Origin: Plasmodium malariae
Lineage: Eukaryota > Apicomplexa > Aconoidasida > Haemosporida > Plasmodiidae
Length of the DNA stretch: 64,000 nt
Assembly (NCBI RefSeq): GCF_900090045.1
Contig: NW_021638284.1
Coordinates: 1-64,000, forward strand
Reading direction: 5' to 3'
The notes below the pieces were generated by a model. The model was not told the DNA's origin. It ran no database searches and saw nothing but the letters and a program-made list of their open reading frames with translations. The position numbers were made by a program, and so were the translations under genes. Of this stretch, positions 40,401 through 53,600 are shown piece by piece; within the stretch, counting starts at the first letter, position 1, and the number at the start of each line of letters is the position of its first letter.

Positions 40401-41700
40401 TTATTTTTTTTAAATTAAATTTCAGGTAATAATCAAACCACCGCTATTATTAAATTTACCATAATACTAATATATAAATATGTTAAAGTTATTTATTATT
40501 CCTTTAAGAAATTGAAATTATCAATTATTTATTAAATGGAAGCCTTATCTTACTAAGCGTTACAACTTATTTTTTTATTTTTAATATATTTCTTTTCTTA
40601 AATGCTTACTATTTTTTGAATCCTTCCATTAATAAATATAGCCATATATATTTATATTTAATATTTTTTTTTTTTTTTTTTAAATTCTTTGTAATGTAAT
40701 TATTTTCATATTCTATAAAAAAATGGATACATTGACACATATATATAAAGATATGTTTGAATACTCTGTTATATTTAATATCTCAGAAAAAAGCTTATCT
40801 TAAACTATATATAATCAGAAAAATAGTAAATATGTTTGTAATATTCTAGTTTTACATATTTTTTTTTTATAATAAGCAACAAAATAACAGATAATTCATA
40901 TAACATTAATTTTTATGGCAAAAATATGGTATTTTATTAATGAAAAAAAATTATATATTAATTTATGCCATTTTTATTAGTAAGAGTATGATTCCTCAGT
41001 CATTTCATAACTTTATTCATTATACGTATTTTAATATTCCTTAATTATATATATATATATATATATAAATATATTTTTGTGATTTACTTATCATAAGATA
41101 TTTATCTAAATTTTCAGAATAATTAGAACTTACATAAAAATATCAAATGCAATGATAAACCTACACGTTTTGTCAATATATTTTTATTTAAGGCATTTAC
41201 ATAATTGCATTTATAATATAATACATATTATATATTATAAAAGCAAATAATATCATATAATAAAAATATTTATAAATAAAATTATTAATTTTCATATTTT
41301 ATTTATTATTAATTGTGTCACACTTTTTATTTTATTTTAATTGTTTTAATAATTACAAATACTTTTTCAAAATAATATTTTCTTTTTTATATTATTAGTA
41401 GATTCGGTATTTTAACAAAAAATTTTATTGAGATATATTTAATAATTAGTTTTTATTAAAAAAATTCACAAAATTTAATTATACTTATTGTGTATTAAGC
41501 CTTTAAAAAAAAAAAAAGAATGACAAAATTATATTATGTAAAACATAATGTTACATGATGAATAATTAAATATAAACCCAAAAAAAAAAAAAAATATATA
41601 TATGTCAATATAATAAAGTAATATATGTTAATATTTCTTTTTAATTTTCAAAAATGCAAGTACAAAAATTATGTGATATAAATGTAAAAACTCTTTTTAT
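36750..41700. repeat. PIR-containing segmental duplication, copy 2
   Basis: Counterpart of about 25550-30500. Homology covers 3' flank, exons, introns (the last intron is 130 bp in both) and 5' flank. The copies are well diverged, so the event is not recent. Ends are approximate. Confidence 0.6.
37543..38659 (-). CDS. pir: PIR protein 2, truncated cytoplasmic tail
   Basis: Three-exon model typical of PIR. Exon 1 is 38654-38659 (ATG CAG) with donor GTTCAT and a 123-bp intron ending GCTTAG. Exon 2 is 37769-38530 (254 codons, starting GSSVLPSKNYYKKSF). A 130-bp intron follows (TATAAG/GTAATT to ACAATAG). Exon 3 is 37543-37638 (31 codons plus stop). Total 287 residues. Features shared with PIR gene 1 are the MYYWIGS motif, paired cysteines, KMKIVHDYCLDHE, AVSTYESVYDNC, SELRKHVPDC, and one transmembrane segment just before the FTPLVPWIKMHLLRKK tail. 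The tail stops at TAA 37543-37545. Beyond that stop the frame stays open to 37459 and still encodes the family end (NLESKQLNVVYHPA), so about 27 residues seem to have been lost by a recent nonsense change. The protein keeps its ectodomain, membrane span and start of tail, so it may still be made. Confidence 0.85.
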
Positions 41701-44491
41701 ATTATTTAATTGGATCTATATATTTCCTTATATATTATTTATTCAGACAGATATTTTCTTTTCCATTATATGTGAATATTTAATTTTCTGATTATATTCT
41801 TTTTAGAGAAACAATAATTACGCTATTACTTTTTCTTTTTGCGTTTCGTTAGATATAAGTGTATTCATTAACAAAAACTTTTGTTTATATATCTCACATT
41901 TATTAAAAAAAATAAAGTTCAAATATATTTTATATATAAAACACATGAAAAAAAATATATCAAAATATAACGTTTTTAATAAAATAGTTACATATTAATA
42001 CTTAATACAATTATGATTTTATATATACTTCTCTTATGTTAATTCTTTTAAATCAAAGAACTTAAATAATAAGCAAATTTACCATAATATGAAAATATAT
42101 ATAATATTCTTCATTGTTATATATATAGTAAAATTTTTAAATAAACAATAACATGATAGAAATTTATGTTTTGACGAATACAGTACATTAAAATAAATGA
42201 ATTTGTTAAATTGTTTTCGTTGATCATTACTGTTTTACCTGTAATGATTTGCTATTTTTGTTATATGATATTATATCTATTAAAATATTCATAACACTAT
42301 TTTATAAATTGTATAATTCATCAATATTATAAAAAATACTAAAAAAATAATAAAATTATAATAAATACAATGATATTTAATAAAACAAACTAAAATAAAA
42401 AAAAAATATTATAACAAAATCTATGTATACTTTATAGTGCATAAATATACGTTATGAATATTAAATGTAAAATAAAATGATATATATATTATTTTTCTTA
42501 ATTATAACGTTCATTAATACTGCAAATAGTAATTGTGCGATGATATACATTTAATATTTTATAATTATCGGTTACTTTAAATTTTAAAAGCATAATATTT
42601 ATACCTAATTAGAAGTCTTCATACATATATATTCTTTTAACACTGAATATAAAATACATAATTTATATATCCATCATTATAATATACAAGCAAGAATGTG
42701 TAACAAACATAATGCGCCATATATTAAGGATCCTGATAAACATTATATAGATATAAATAATGTATTTTTAGTTGATTAATTTTTCTTTGTATAATTATTA
42801 ATTTTTTTTTTTTTTTTAAATAATAATATACAAATTTAACTTTAAATTACAGTAATATGCATATCTTCCTTTAAATATATTAATGTAATTTTTTTGTACT
42901 TCATTTTATTAGTGGAATATTTAGTTTAATATGAGAATCAAACATTGTTAAATATTTCTTATTATAAATATATTCAATTCTCATATTATTATTATAAATT
43001 ATTTTGTTGCATTTATTTGTATACTGACAGATTATTATTCAACTAATTTATCATATATTTATATGAGTACCATATTTATAAATTAATGTATGTAATTATT
43101 TTTATCAGTGTTACATAATTTAGTATTACATAAACATAAGCAATTATATTCGGTGTAATAAAACCATTATAAAATACGTTTTCTATAATAAAAGTAAAAC
43201 AGCAATCAAATAAGAATTTACGAAAAATGTTATATTTCTGTCCTTATATTTCCCTTATATATATCTTATTATTCTTCGCTAAATTTCATTTAACTCAAAC
43301 TGAAGATTTCGTAGTTTTATCTTATTTTATTTTAAGCTTTAGTATATTTTATAATTGTACAGTATTTAAAATGTCAATTTTATTTTTATATATTTTACTG
43401 TTAGTTATATAGAGATAATATGATAAAAGAATATTTTATATAAAGTATAATTTATATTTTTATATTCTTTATTTTATTTAAAAACTTTTATGCCCTGAAT
43501 AATAATTACAAAAGAAATATATTCTAACTTATAAAGAAATATGTTTACATTTTTTTTTCAAAGTACTATGTGTAATGATAAAACTATTGAGCATAACATT
43601 AGATAACAGTATCAAATTAAATTATTTGTTATACACATTTATGAATTTATTTATTCTTTTTGTTCTTTGTTCATATTTCCCCAACTCTAAAAAATAAAAA
43701 GTACATCATACATATCATACTTAGAGTAATAACATTTTATCTTCCAATTATTCAAATAATAGGTAAAATCTGCTACTTTTAAAATAAATCAATTAATATT
43801 TAAAGTTTGGTTACATAAATAATTATATATAAATGCTTCATTTTTCTATGCTTAAAACCTATTACTTCTATTTCCTATTAACTAATTTTAAATTCAGTGA
43901 CTTATTAAGATTTTTAAAAATTAAATTTTTTTAAATTCAAAATTTACACAAAATTACATTTCAACACTATATAGAAAGAATATATATACATATATTTTTA
44001 TAACATATATTTTAATGTATATCATAACGCAAATATATGTTACAGCCATTGTTACACTGATCTTATTTATACTTCAATTTATATGTTATGTTATATTAAT
44101 ATAAATAACTTACTGAATAATTACTTTCTATTTATGCTTATTTAATTTAAATGTAACATAACACATTTATGAAGATTTTTTTAGTAAAATAATCATTTTT
44201 TTATTTTATCCATATATGGTTCACTAAATGTAATTGCCTATATATTATTTATTCATTAACATCATGTATCAATTTTTCTTTTTTTCACTGAATTCATTGC
44301 CTTTTTATAATTTTAACTTACGGTTTATATTTTTATATATTATACTAATATATATAATTTATTTAAAAATTCCATATTTTATGTACTGTATTAGTTTTAC
44401 TGATAATTGCACTTTAAATTATAGGAACTACATATTATTAGACATTAATGAATTATATTTCCATATAATATACTAATTAGAAATTTATTAC
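38660..44491. other. long A/T-rich intergenic region
   Basis: No supported gene in 5.8 kb. The first 3 kb duplicates the 5' flank of PIR gene 1. Poly-A/poly-T tracts occur near 40664, 41580 and 42804, and a TA run near 41047. Short plus-strand frames at 43227-43412 and 44234-44476 are hydrophobic low-complexity reads without splice context. Confidence 0.5.
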
Positions 44492-45240
44492 TTAATCGTA
44501 TCGTACATGAATTTCACTTTTGCACATATTTAGCTCTTGATCCATAGAATTATTAAATATTTTATTATTTGTCTCATGTCTATTTCCCAATCTTCTTTTC
44601 ATCCTAACATTCATGAGCTAAACAACATCCGAAAAGTAGAATACTACATTAAATAAATACATATATATTTACAAAAGTATAAATTTAGTAATTGTAATTA
44701 TATGTAAAAAATAATTATACGAATATTCGAGCAGTAACTTACTTCAATATGGAATTTATATTAACCTTATAAAGAAAAAATAATATGAAAATTATTGTCA
44801 TTGATATGAGAACATGTAATGCAACTAAAATAGGTAAATTAAATCACTTGTGAGATGGTAATGTTTTTAGTCGTTGTGAACATTTGTTATTAGATTCCAT
44901 ATATTTACCGTATTCTACTTTAAACTTTTGTAATTTCTTGCATAAAGGTTATGTATTGCCAGAAGTACATTTATCTATAAAAACATTATATCATGTAATG
45001 CATTTTTCACCGAATTTACAATTATTATCCTTAGATTCTACTACTTTTTCATTCATGAATTTTTCTAAATTTTCATACATTTCATAAAGAATAATTAATC
45101 CATTAAAATTATCATTACTTATATGTTCTGCAAATACCCTCGTGCATGCTGAATATGGTCTTATAAACGCCGTAATCAGTTTTTAATTCTTTTTAAATTT
45201 CTATTTCATTTACTAAAATTTTAATTTCACTAGTAATAAT
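44492..45240 (-). pseudogene. pir: PIR pseudogene 3
   Basis: A clear PIR body with breaks. From the 5' side, one frame reads EIKILVNEIEI, stop, KELKTDYGVYKTIFS. A frame change then leads to ACTRVFAEHISNDNFNGLII, LYEMYENLEKFMNEKVVESK, DNNCKFGEKCIT, stop, YNVFIDKCTSGNT, stop, PLCKKLQKFKVEYGKYMES, NNKCSQRLKTLPSHK, stop. It continues into a hydrophobic segment (LVALHVLISMTIIFILFFLY) and a donor at AAG/GTTAAT (44766). The last exon, about 44492-44650 after TTTAATGTAG, reads NVRMKRRLGNRHETNN and SMDQELNMCKSEIHVRYD, typical of a PIR tail. At least three internal stops and one frameshift make it non-coding. The plus-strand frame at 44884-45087 is its antisense shadow. It is a different PIR subtype from genes 1 and 2. 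Confidence 0.8.
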
Positions 45241-46007
45241 GAAATTTAATTACTTAGAGTTAATTTAAATTATTGTAACTTAAAATAAAAATTGATTGAA
45301 TTAATTCGAGAGGTATTATTTTAAATTTAAAACCAATTAACATTAAAGAAAAATATTTTATTCTTTAAAGAGATATTATCTATGTATTCGTAATATTTCA
45401 AAAGGCCATAAAGGAATAATAAATGAATATTCCAATATAATGTTTAATTTATATGAATATGTACTAAAATTAATTTATATTCATGTATAGCACTTCAATA
45501 AAATTATATAATATGCGTATTAATAAAAATAATAGGAAAGTATATTTTGCTCCGAAAAATATTTTAGTTAATATAAATTTATACTATTTTGAAAATATTA
45601 TATTTAGAATTATAAGGATTTCTTTTAAAATATATAAACTATACTATTTTGTTTTAATTTTAAGAGAAAACTAAAGGAATTATTGTGTAAGTATTTTTTT
45701 AAAAACTCAATGTATAAAAATAATTAATGCGTCACATATTAAGATATAATGTATCATTTTTTTTTACATAAATAACTACTAACCTGATAAGAATTTATTT
45801 TTTTTTTATTTCTTTTTTTATTTAAATCACTTATATTAAGATAGAATGCCATCCGAAAGTGTTTGGCAAAATTAATATATATTTTTTTTGTCATAATGGA
45901 TATATATATATAGAATTTTGGAATTCCTTGTTCTTAAAATTAAATAAAACATTTTTTAAAGAGATTACTACATTATACATTTAACTCTTATAATTTTACT
46001 TTTTTAG
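45241..46007. other. spacer between two divergent PIR remnants
   Basis: No gene supported. An ATG at 45845 (MPSESVWQN) could be a relic of the first exon of the plus-strand PIR remnant, but no good in-phase donor was found. A 63-codon frame at 45483-45674 is unconvincing. Confidence 0.45.
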
Positions 46008-46554
46008 AAAAAATACGCGCAATTATTTCTTAAATATAAAAAAGATTTTGATAATACTAACCTAATTAATAAACATGGTGACTCTAAAAGTGCTTGTGAA
46101 AGAATATATTCAACTAGTACAGATAGTAGAATTGATGCAACTTTTGTATTTAAATGTCAAAAGTTTTATAAGTTATTGGAAAAAATAAAATTCCATTATA
46201 ATCCTTATAGTGACATAATGCGTAAATACTTGAAGGGCCTTCTTAATAATGATAAAATTCATAATAATAATAGTTTATTTAATGTTTTTATTAAAATTTC
46301 ATTAGGATGTTATCTTAGAGGTGTGTGGAAATTATATAAAAGAAATTAATACTTAATATATAAAAGAAATATCAGGTATATACGGATTATATAAGAATCT
46401 TGACTTTTTGATTAGTCAAAATCCTCAATCTAAGGAGAATTCTAAAATTGTTGAAAAATATAACTTTTATATTAGTCATCAGTGGAAATGTAAAGGAAAT
46501 AATGGTAACGACTCATGTTGTCATTTGAACAATTATAATGATGTATATAATTAA
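46008..46554 (+). pseudogene. pir: PIR pseudogene 4 (N-terminal half)
   Basis: After a good acceptor (ACTTTTTTAG, AG at 46006-46007) the frame is open for 113 codons: KKYAQLFLKYKKDFDNTNLI, SKSACERIYSTSTDSRIDAT, FVFKCQKFYKLLEKIKFHYN, SLGCYLRG, stopping at 46347. In the +1 frame the protein resumes as NYIKEINT, stop, YIKEISGIYGLYKNLDFLIS, QNPQSKENSKIVEKYNFYIS, ending in TAA at 46552-46554. The style (K-K-Y, then F-KCQKFYKLLE, then IYGLYKNLDFLI) is PIR/vir-like. One frameshift and one nonsense codon are needed to explain it, and no transmembrane exon follows. It reads away from PIR pseudogene 3. Confidence 0.65.
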
Positions 46555-47471
46555 AAAATATAAAAAGTTAATATTTGTTCTAATGTACAAAAATTTTAGA
46601 ACTTAAAAACAATTATGTATTTCTTTTCAATATAATAACTGTTAAATTATTAATAGCATATTTCAAATTATCTTTTTTATATAAATTTAATAAAAATTAT
46701 ACGTAGCAGTGTCAACATTGCTCCACAATTCATATAATTCGTTACATATAAAAAAAGCATAAAATAATATTTTTAAGTATATTTATATGTTTCTACTTTC
46801 ATATGTTTTTCTCCTATAAAATCTGCTTTTCATGATCAATCACAAAGGAAAAAATACTAAATGAAAATTGCAAAATTTAAGAAGAAACTAGACAATACTT
46901 ACAAAGACATATAAAAAAAAAAATAGAAATAATGTACAAAAAATTTACAACATAGGCTATCACGGTTAATGAATTTTTATACAAAAACTACAGTTTACAT
47001 TAATTTCATTAGAAATTCTAATACTCAGTATTATAAAATTTGCGTATAAGTAAAAATTTACTGATAAATAGTATAAACTAAAAATAAATAAATAAATAGG
47101 CATAAAAAATTGTAAAAATAATGATATAAAAACTCTTTAAAGAAAAGAGTAACATGAATATAGTACTACTTTAAAAGTTTGTAAAAGAAAAATCAACTTA
47201 TATATGAGATTTTCCTTAGAATAATATATGAGTAATTTTAAAAAATTAAATATTTATTACAGAATTATAAGGTAAATGTTGATTTTCTTATACAATAATA
47301 TGCAATAAATTTTATTTACTAAATATTAAAAAAGAAGAATTAAAAAGGAAGAAAGAAATGAAAAGAAGAAGCGAAAGCATTAAAAACAATACCGGTAATC
47401 TTATTATATATATAAAAAGTAAAAAAGAAGTGTTATGAAAATATTATACAAAAAATAAAAATACATATATT
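46555..47471. other. A/T-rich intergenic
   Basis: No gene supported. A transmembrane or tail exon for the PIR remnant was looked for here and not found. Confidence 0.5.
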
Positions 47472-47753
47472 TTATTTATAACTTAATTTTAATCTTTTGT
47501 TATTCCTTATTCCATTGTAGTTATTATGAATTAAAACATTAACATATTCTACATCTATTTTAATCGTGTTGTATTTATCTTGTATCTATTTTGTATGACT
47601 TTACAATAAGAAGTTTTATACATGGTGATTAAAGATATTAATTCCATTGTTGTTAGAATTTAAGTTGACAAATACCTAAGCATTCACTAATAATTTATTA
47701 ATATATTTTACTAGTGCATTATTATTAACTTTTTTTGCTTCCAAAATATCTTT
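47472..47753 (-). pseudogene. unidentified stop-ridden coding-like fragment
   Basis: One minus-strand frame keeps a protein-like composition over 94 codons: KDILEAKKVNNNALVKYINK, LLVNA, VFVNLNSNNNGINIFNHHV, IQDKYNTIKIDVEYVNVLIH, NNYNGIRNNKRLKLSYK, interrupted by about four stops. I do not recognise the family. It could be chance in A-rich sequence. Confidence 0.22.
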
Positions 47754-49754
47754 TTATATTTATAAAATTCACTAGACGCAAAACAATCGATGCATTATAA
47801 ATAACATAACATATAAAACTTCTATATAATTATAAAATTTTAGCTAAATAAAATTATAATAATAACAAAATAGTATTTATATTTTTATATTTAACATTTA
47901 TTTACCTTACCAATAACGAAAAATACAGCAAATAATTTATACATTTTTAATGACAATTAATAAATTAAAAATCAAAAGAATCAGAATAATTAATAGCTAA
48001 TTCTTCTTTTCTTCAAATTTGTTATATAAATCAACTTTTATATTATCTATGAAAGTCATTATATACATATCTCTATATTATTAAAGTTTTTCAAATGGGT
48101 ACTTCTTGTTTTCACAGTGAAATATTTACATATTCGTGCTACATTACTAATTAGTAATTTGAAAATACGAAATTTTTTGAAAATTTTCTTATAACCCAGT
48201 ATGTATTTAGATTTTACTACATATAGGAAGTTTATTAACTTAGATTACAGATTTTTTGGATTATATATATTATCATATTCAAAATAATATAATATATGAA
48301 TTATTATAATACCACATTAATGTAACATTAGCCTGTCTACATTAAAAAAAATAAATGCAAAATTTTTTAAAATTGCAAGCAATAAATATTACTTTTAATG
48401 AAGATTACCTTATAATAATCATATATTTAATGCAATCATAAATGTTCATCATGTGGTTCATGCTTCTAATGTACATAAAAATATTATTTATATTGTTATA
48501 TTTTTTTAATAATTATTTTTAACTTTATAGTAATGATTTATTATACTATAAGTATATGCAAACAGAAACAAGTATATCATGGAATGGAAAATAATGCATA
48601 TAACAATAGAATTTAAAAAAATTATAAAGTAAAATTTCCCTATAAATTTATTCATATAATACCAAGTTAAACATTTTGAACAGGTTTAACCTAAACAAAT
48701 TAATTCCTTAGTTCAGCTAAAAATGCATTGTATATTTATAATTTATTTTCTATAAAAAATAAATTTCTTTAATAAAAAAGTTACTCTCATTTATATATCG
48801 AAAATATAAATTTTAAATATAAAAATCCTTTTTGCCTATCAAAAAAAACATTTTTAAAATTCAAAATATACTTCAGCTTTATATATATGTATATATATAT
48901 ATTATTTTTTTAAATTGTAAAGTTTATTTTTTTATTCTTAAAAAAGAATTAATTGCATATTTAAAAATCGATAGAAGCTACGAAAATAAGATAAAATTTT
49001 AAAAGGATTAAAATTAAAATATTTATTAGAATTCGTATACTTGGAAACCTATCTAAAAAAGATGTTACATTATTATATATTTATTATTTACATTTATAAG
49101 ATGCAAGAAAAACTAAAATATATTTAAAGTCATTTTACAATTAGTACGTGTAATAATTTATTTGGAGTGAAAGATATCATATACAATAAATAAAAAATAA
49201 GTTCTTTCTTAAGTAAAATAGAATATATATACACATGTAAACGTAATGAAATATATCCACTTTTTTTTAAGAAATACTAAACAAGGCACATTTATTGTTA
49301 ATTTTAATATAATAGTTTTTCTCATAAAATTTAACAAGTAATAATTTAGATAACAATAAGAAGTAATGTATACAGCGCAAATTTTTAATAAAAATATAAA
49401 TTATCACAGTTTTATATAATTCTGTGTATTGTTCTATTATATATTCATTTTAAATTACAAAGTTATATATTCATAGATATATATTTTAATACACAAACAT
49501 ATACATTTCATAAAATAAAAAATTATGTTACAATTATAATATAAATTACAAATTAGAAAAATTTAGAACGTTTCAATTTACAAAAAGGTGAAGAAAGTTT
49601 GTTGTTTTTGTTATATATAAAAGAGGCCGGTTGAACATATGTGCATTTAAAATATTTTAGAAATTATACGTATTCTTACTAAGAATATCTATAAAGATAT
49701 TGCATATATTACTTCATAATAAATACTTTTTTATAAAAAGATAAATATACATTA
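47754..49754. other. A/T-rich intergenic, 3' flank of fam-m
   Basis: No gene supported. The CAATTAGTACGTGTAATAAT stretch near 49139 and ACATTTATTGTTAA at 49288-49301 also occur 3' of fam-l copy 2, showing that fam-l and fam-m share downstream sequence. Confidence 0.5.
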
Positions 49755-50650
49755 TTATTTGTCATATTCAGACATCAACTTAATTTTATTATACTTTTCA
49801 TTATTTCGTAATATCTTATAAATCACTAATATGAGTATAATAGATAATATAATCATAAGAAAGATAAAAAGGATTATTTCAGAATATTCTCCCATAGATT
49901 CTGATATAGTTTTCATAGCTCTTGTGAACGATTCCCCAAGTACCTTTTTAATATCTTTCCATTTATAATCTAAAAATGTTAAACCTGGTGACAGCGGTAT
50001 TCCTATCCCCACAAAGAAAAAAAAAAAAAGTAAGGCAACTCCATATTTATAATTTCTAAATTTTATTTTTTTTAAAGATATATCACTAATTTTCCTGTTC
50101 TTTTCAAGAAATTTATCATAATCTTTTTTTTTAATCCATTTTTTTTCAAAATGGAAATGCTTTCCGTCAAACATTCCATTATTATAATCTGTAACTTCCG
50201 TGTAGTATTGCGCCCTATTTAATGGAGTTCTACTTAAATTGCTATTTTTTCCTTTTGTTTCTTTTTCATTTTTACGTATATCTTCTTTTTCGTATTTTCC
50301 TTTATTTCGTATATCTTCTTTTAACCTCGCAATATAGGAATCGTTGTTTTGTTTATATTTAGATAGTGATCGATAATTTCTTGTATATAATTTTTTATCA
50401 AGTTTACAGTTCTCAACCATGGATTTACTAAATATACTCTAAAAGAATAAAGTAAATATTCTTTATTTAATTTAACAAATCCAATTATAAAAAATTGTAT
50501 TAACGGTTATAATAAAATAAAAATATAAAAAATACAAAATACAATTATATAATGTTATTATACCACATTACTGTTAAAAAGATATGTCCGGAATATAATA
50601 ACAAGAGTAAAAATTTTTATAAAATGGTATAATTTATTTTTTCGATTCAT
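49755..50650 (-). CDS. fam-m: fam-m family protein
   Basis: Two-exon model. Exon 1 is 50564-50650 (87 nt) with donor GTG/GTATAA, a 125-bp intron and acceptor TTTTAG at 50439-50440. Exon 2 is 49755-50438; total 256 residues. The leader (MNRKNKLYHFIKIFTLVIIF) is hydrophobic but carries Arg-Thr-Tyr after its core and is unlike the usual MEQK start. R-S-L-S-K follows at 52-56, PEXEL-like without E/Q/D. A charged region comes next, then the family hallmark FDGKHFHFEKKWIKKKDYDK (about 119-138) and FLEKNRKISD. Two hydrophobic segments lie at about 162-179 and 216-238, and the tail is basic/polar (NEKYNKIKLMSEYDK). fam-m proteins are P. malariae-specific, predicted exported, function unknown. The in-frame ATG at 50420 is inside exon 2 and not the likely start. 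No stops or frameshifts. Confidence 0.85.
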
Positions 50651-53600
50651 TATATAGATATATAATATTATAATATAGTTGAGCACAGAAAAAATTATAA
50701 TAATATAATATACTTATATAATAAAGGAAAATATAATTATTCATTTAATTTTTTTCATATTAATGTATTTTATTTTTTCCTAAAAACTTAGTGTATATAA
50801 CTATAATAGTTTATTCTCATATACAAAATAAAATAACTTTACAAATATATTGCATAATTTTTATTTAAATGTTAATAAAAAAAAAAATAATAATAAAATA
50901 ATTCTCATTAAAATATATATTGTATTAATTCATTAATATTTATAATACATAACTTACGTAATGTAGTGTATTAATTAAATAATAATTTTATTAATCATTT
51001 TAAGTATTATCCATGAATTAAATATGTGATTTCTTATTATACTTAATTATTGAGTTTATATATTGTAAAGAATATAGAGAATATATATATAATAGATATA
51101 TATACATATCAATATAATAATTACTAATTTCAAGGACACTATCTATTAATTTTTCCAATTTTATAAATATATTTACTTCAGAAAAAGGAATTAATTTTAA
51201 AAAAAATTATTAATTTTTTAATAACATTAGTAATAATAAAAAAATAATATACAATACTTTATGTTAATTATAATACATTTATTAATTAATCCTTAACCAC
51301 CCACAATCACTTATCCTGTATAATTTTCTAGTATGTCGAATTTATACAGCACTACGTAATTTATGAAGGAATATGTATTCTAATAGAAATAAGAACTCAT
51401 TTATTTATTTTAGTACCATAATTTTTGAATGTTACATATTTAATTAAGTTTGATTTACTCTATAATACATAAATAAAGTATATTTATATTCATATACTAA
51501 ATTTTTTAATTAATTATATATACTTAAATGAAATATTAACATATCAAAAAAAAAAAAAACATTAAAGGTATAATAGTTATAGAAATGCAACTTGTAACTA
51601 CATTAATTATAGAATACATCAAATGAATATATTCACAATTAATAATAATATATATGGCTTATAATACATATGTAATTTGTAAATAAGAATAACAATATAA
51701 TTTACTAAAATTTATGATTTGGTAGTTTTTCTGATTCCATTTTTAGAAGGTATAAGTTTTTTTTTATTAATTCCTTCAAAAATGCATTATATCAGAAACA
51801 TATTTTAAAGGTTCAACATAATAAATAGACGTAATTACATAAACGAATAAAATTTTATTAAAAATATTTTTAACGAAAATATATCATACGTAGATATTTA
51901 TATTCTTTATATGATGTAACAAAAGGAATTATAATTATAAAAATATTATAAGTCCAAAATATAATTAAAAATATTTGAAATGTATCATTATTTTATTTTT
52001 CTATTGAAGATTGTTACTTTTTCTAGTAAATAAATAAAAAATTAAAAAAAAGAATAAATATTACAAAAGTTAACATTATTATATTTTTACATTATTTATA
52101 CATTCATTATACCACTTAGTAAGACTCTTATATAATTACCTTTACTTAGTACCTCTATTTTTCCTTTTAACATTTATATTTACATTGAATATTTCTATAT
52201 ATAATATAAAACGTTAGTTTTTAAAAAGTATAAAAATCCATATATATATTACAAAATTAATTACGACAAATAAGAACATATTATATGTAATTTTGCTAAA
52301 AAAGTTACTTATTAATTCTGTTTTTCTGTTTTACAAACATTCATGATTTCTAGATATTTTTTGAGTTTTTTTTTTTAAATATTCTATATCTTTCCTATTA
52401 TTTATATTTTCTCTTAAGATATAATATGCAAAATGATTAATTTACTTACAAAAAATTTATATTTTTACTTCTTTAATACGTCAAACATATGTAAATCATT
52501 CTCTTAAATATGTAAATTCGTATTAACATCATATTACTATTTCATTAATCCGTATATCCAATATTATTATTTTAAATCTTATTTCATATATCTATTATTT
52601 TTATTAATATATTGTATTTTTAGCTAACAACGTTTTCAAATCTATAAACAGCTAGAGTAAATCATTTTGTATCGTTAAAAATTGTTGCCTAGAGTGTAAT
52701 TAATATATTTTTACATTTACAACCTTAATTTTTTTATATTTTTTATTTTTTAACAGTTAGAAATTCTTCAGCATTCTTAATATTAAAATATTGCACTTAA
52801 TTAAAACATGTACAAAAATATATATAAATCTTTTTAATATACGTAAATAAAAACAATATAATTAAAACAAATAAAGAAATATACTTATTAATTAAAATAA
52901 TATATAATACCTTTTTTTTAATTTCCTGCTTTTTTAAAGAAGCGCTATTTATGTAAATCAATAAGCAACTGTCAAAATATACAACATATATTTTTATACA
53001 TCACTAATATAATAATAACTATTTACAAAATATATTGATAAACATAAAAATTGAGGAAATATATATATAAAGGTACCTGTACATTATTATATGCATAAAC
53101 AAAAAATATGTATTTATCCATTATCCCTAGTGATAAATTATCTTTTCCTATAGATAAAGTCATTTGTAATTATACTATCAAGAAATAGGCAAAAAGGGAT
53201 ATATACATATAACATGTTGATGTTTAATTACATTTAATTCATTTTTTATTTATTCTTTTAATAATTCAGAAAATGAAAAAAGTATATATATTACATATTT
53301 GGGAGATTTCAATATAAAATATATTTAAATATTTATACACAAATATGCAAAATAATAAGAAAATAAAACAATTTTATCATTTATATTAATAGTTAGTATT
53401 AAGAAATACTAAGTTGTTAAGCAAGCATATATAATCAGTAAGTAAAAAAGTTATTATTTTACTATATATTTATATTCTTCCTTTTAAATTATTCATTAAA
53501 ATTTAAGCGTTTGCTAAGAATGGTTTTATGAAGAAATTTTTTCCAAATATATTTTTCATAAAAATTCCTTAATATAATAAATACGAATTTTTTTTGTATG

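Noticed and set aside
43227..43412. Plus-strand 61-codon frame beginning like a leader
   Set aside because: No donor site or downstream exon; composition is that of background A/T DNA.
44884..45087. Plus-strand 67-codon frame
   Set aside because: Shadow of the minus-strand PIR pseudogene 3.
53080..53230. Possible PIR-type first exon (short ATG frame then CAG/GTACC) on the minus strand
   Set aside because: No PIR body or acceptor-linked exon follows between 50.7 and 53 kb.
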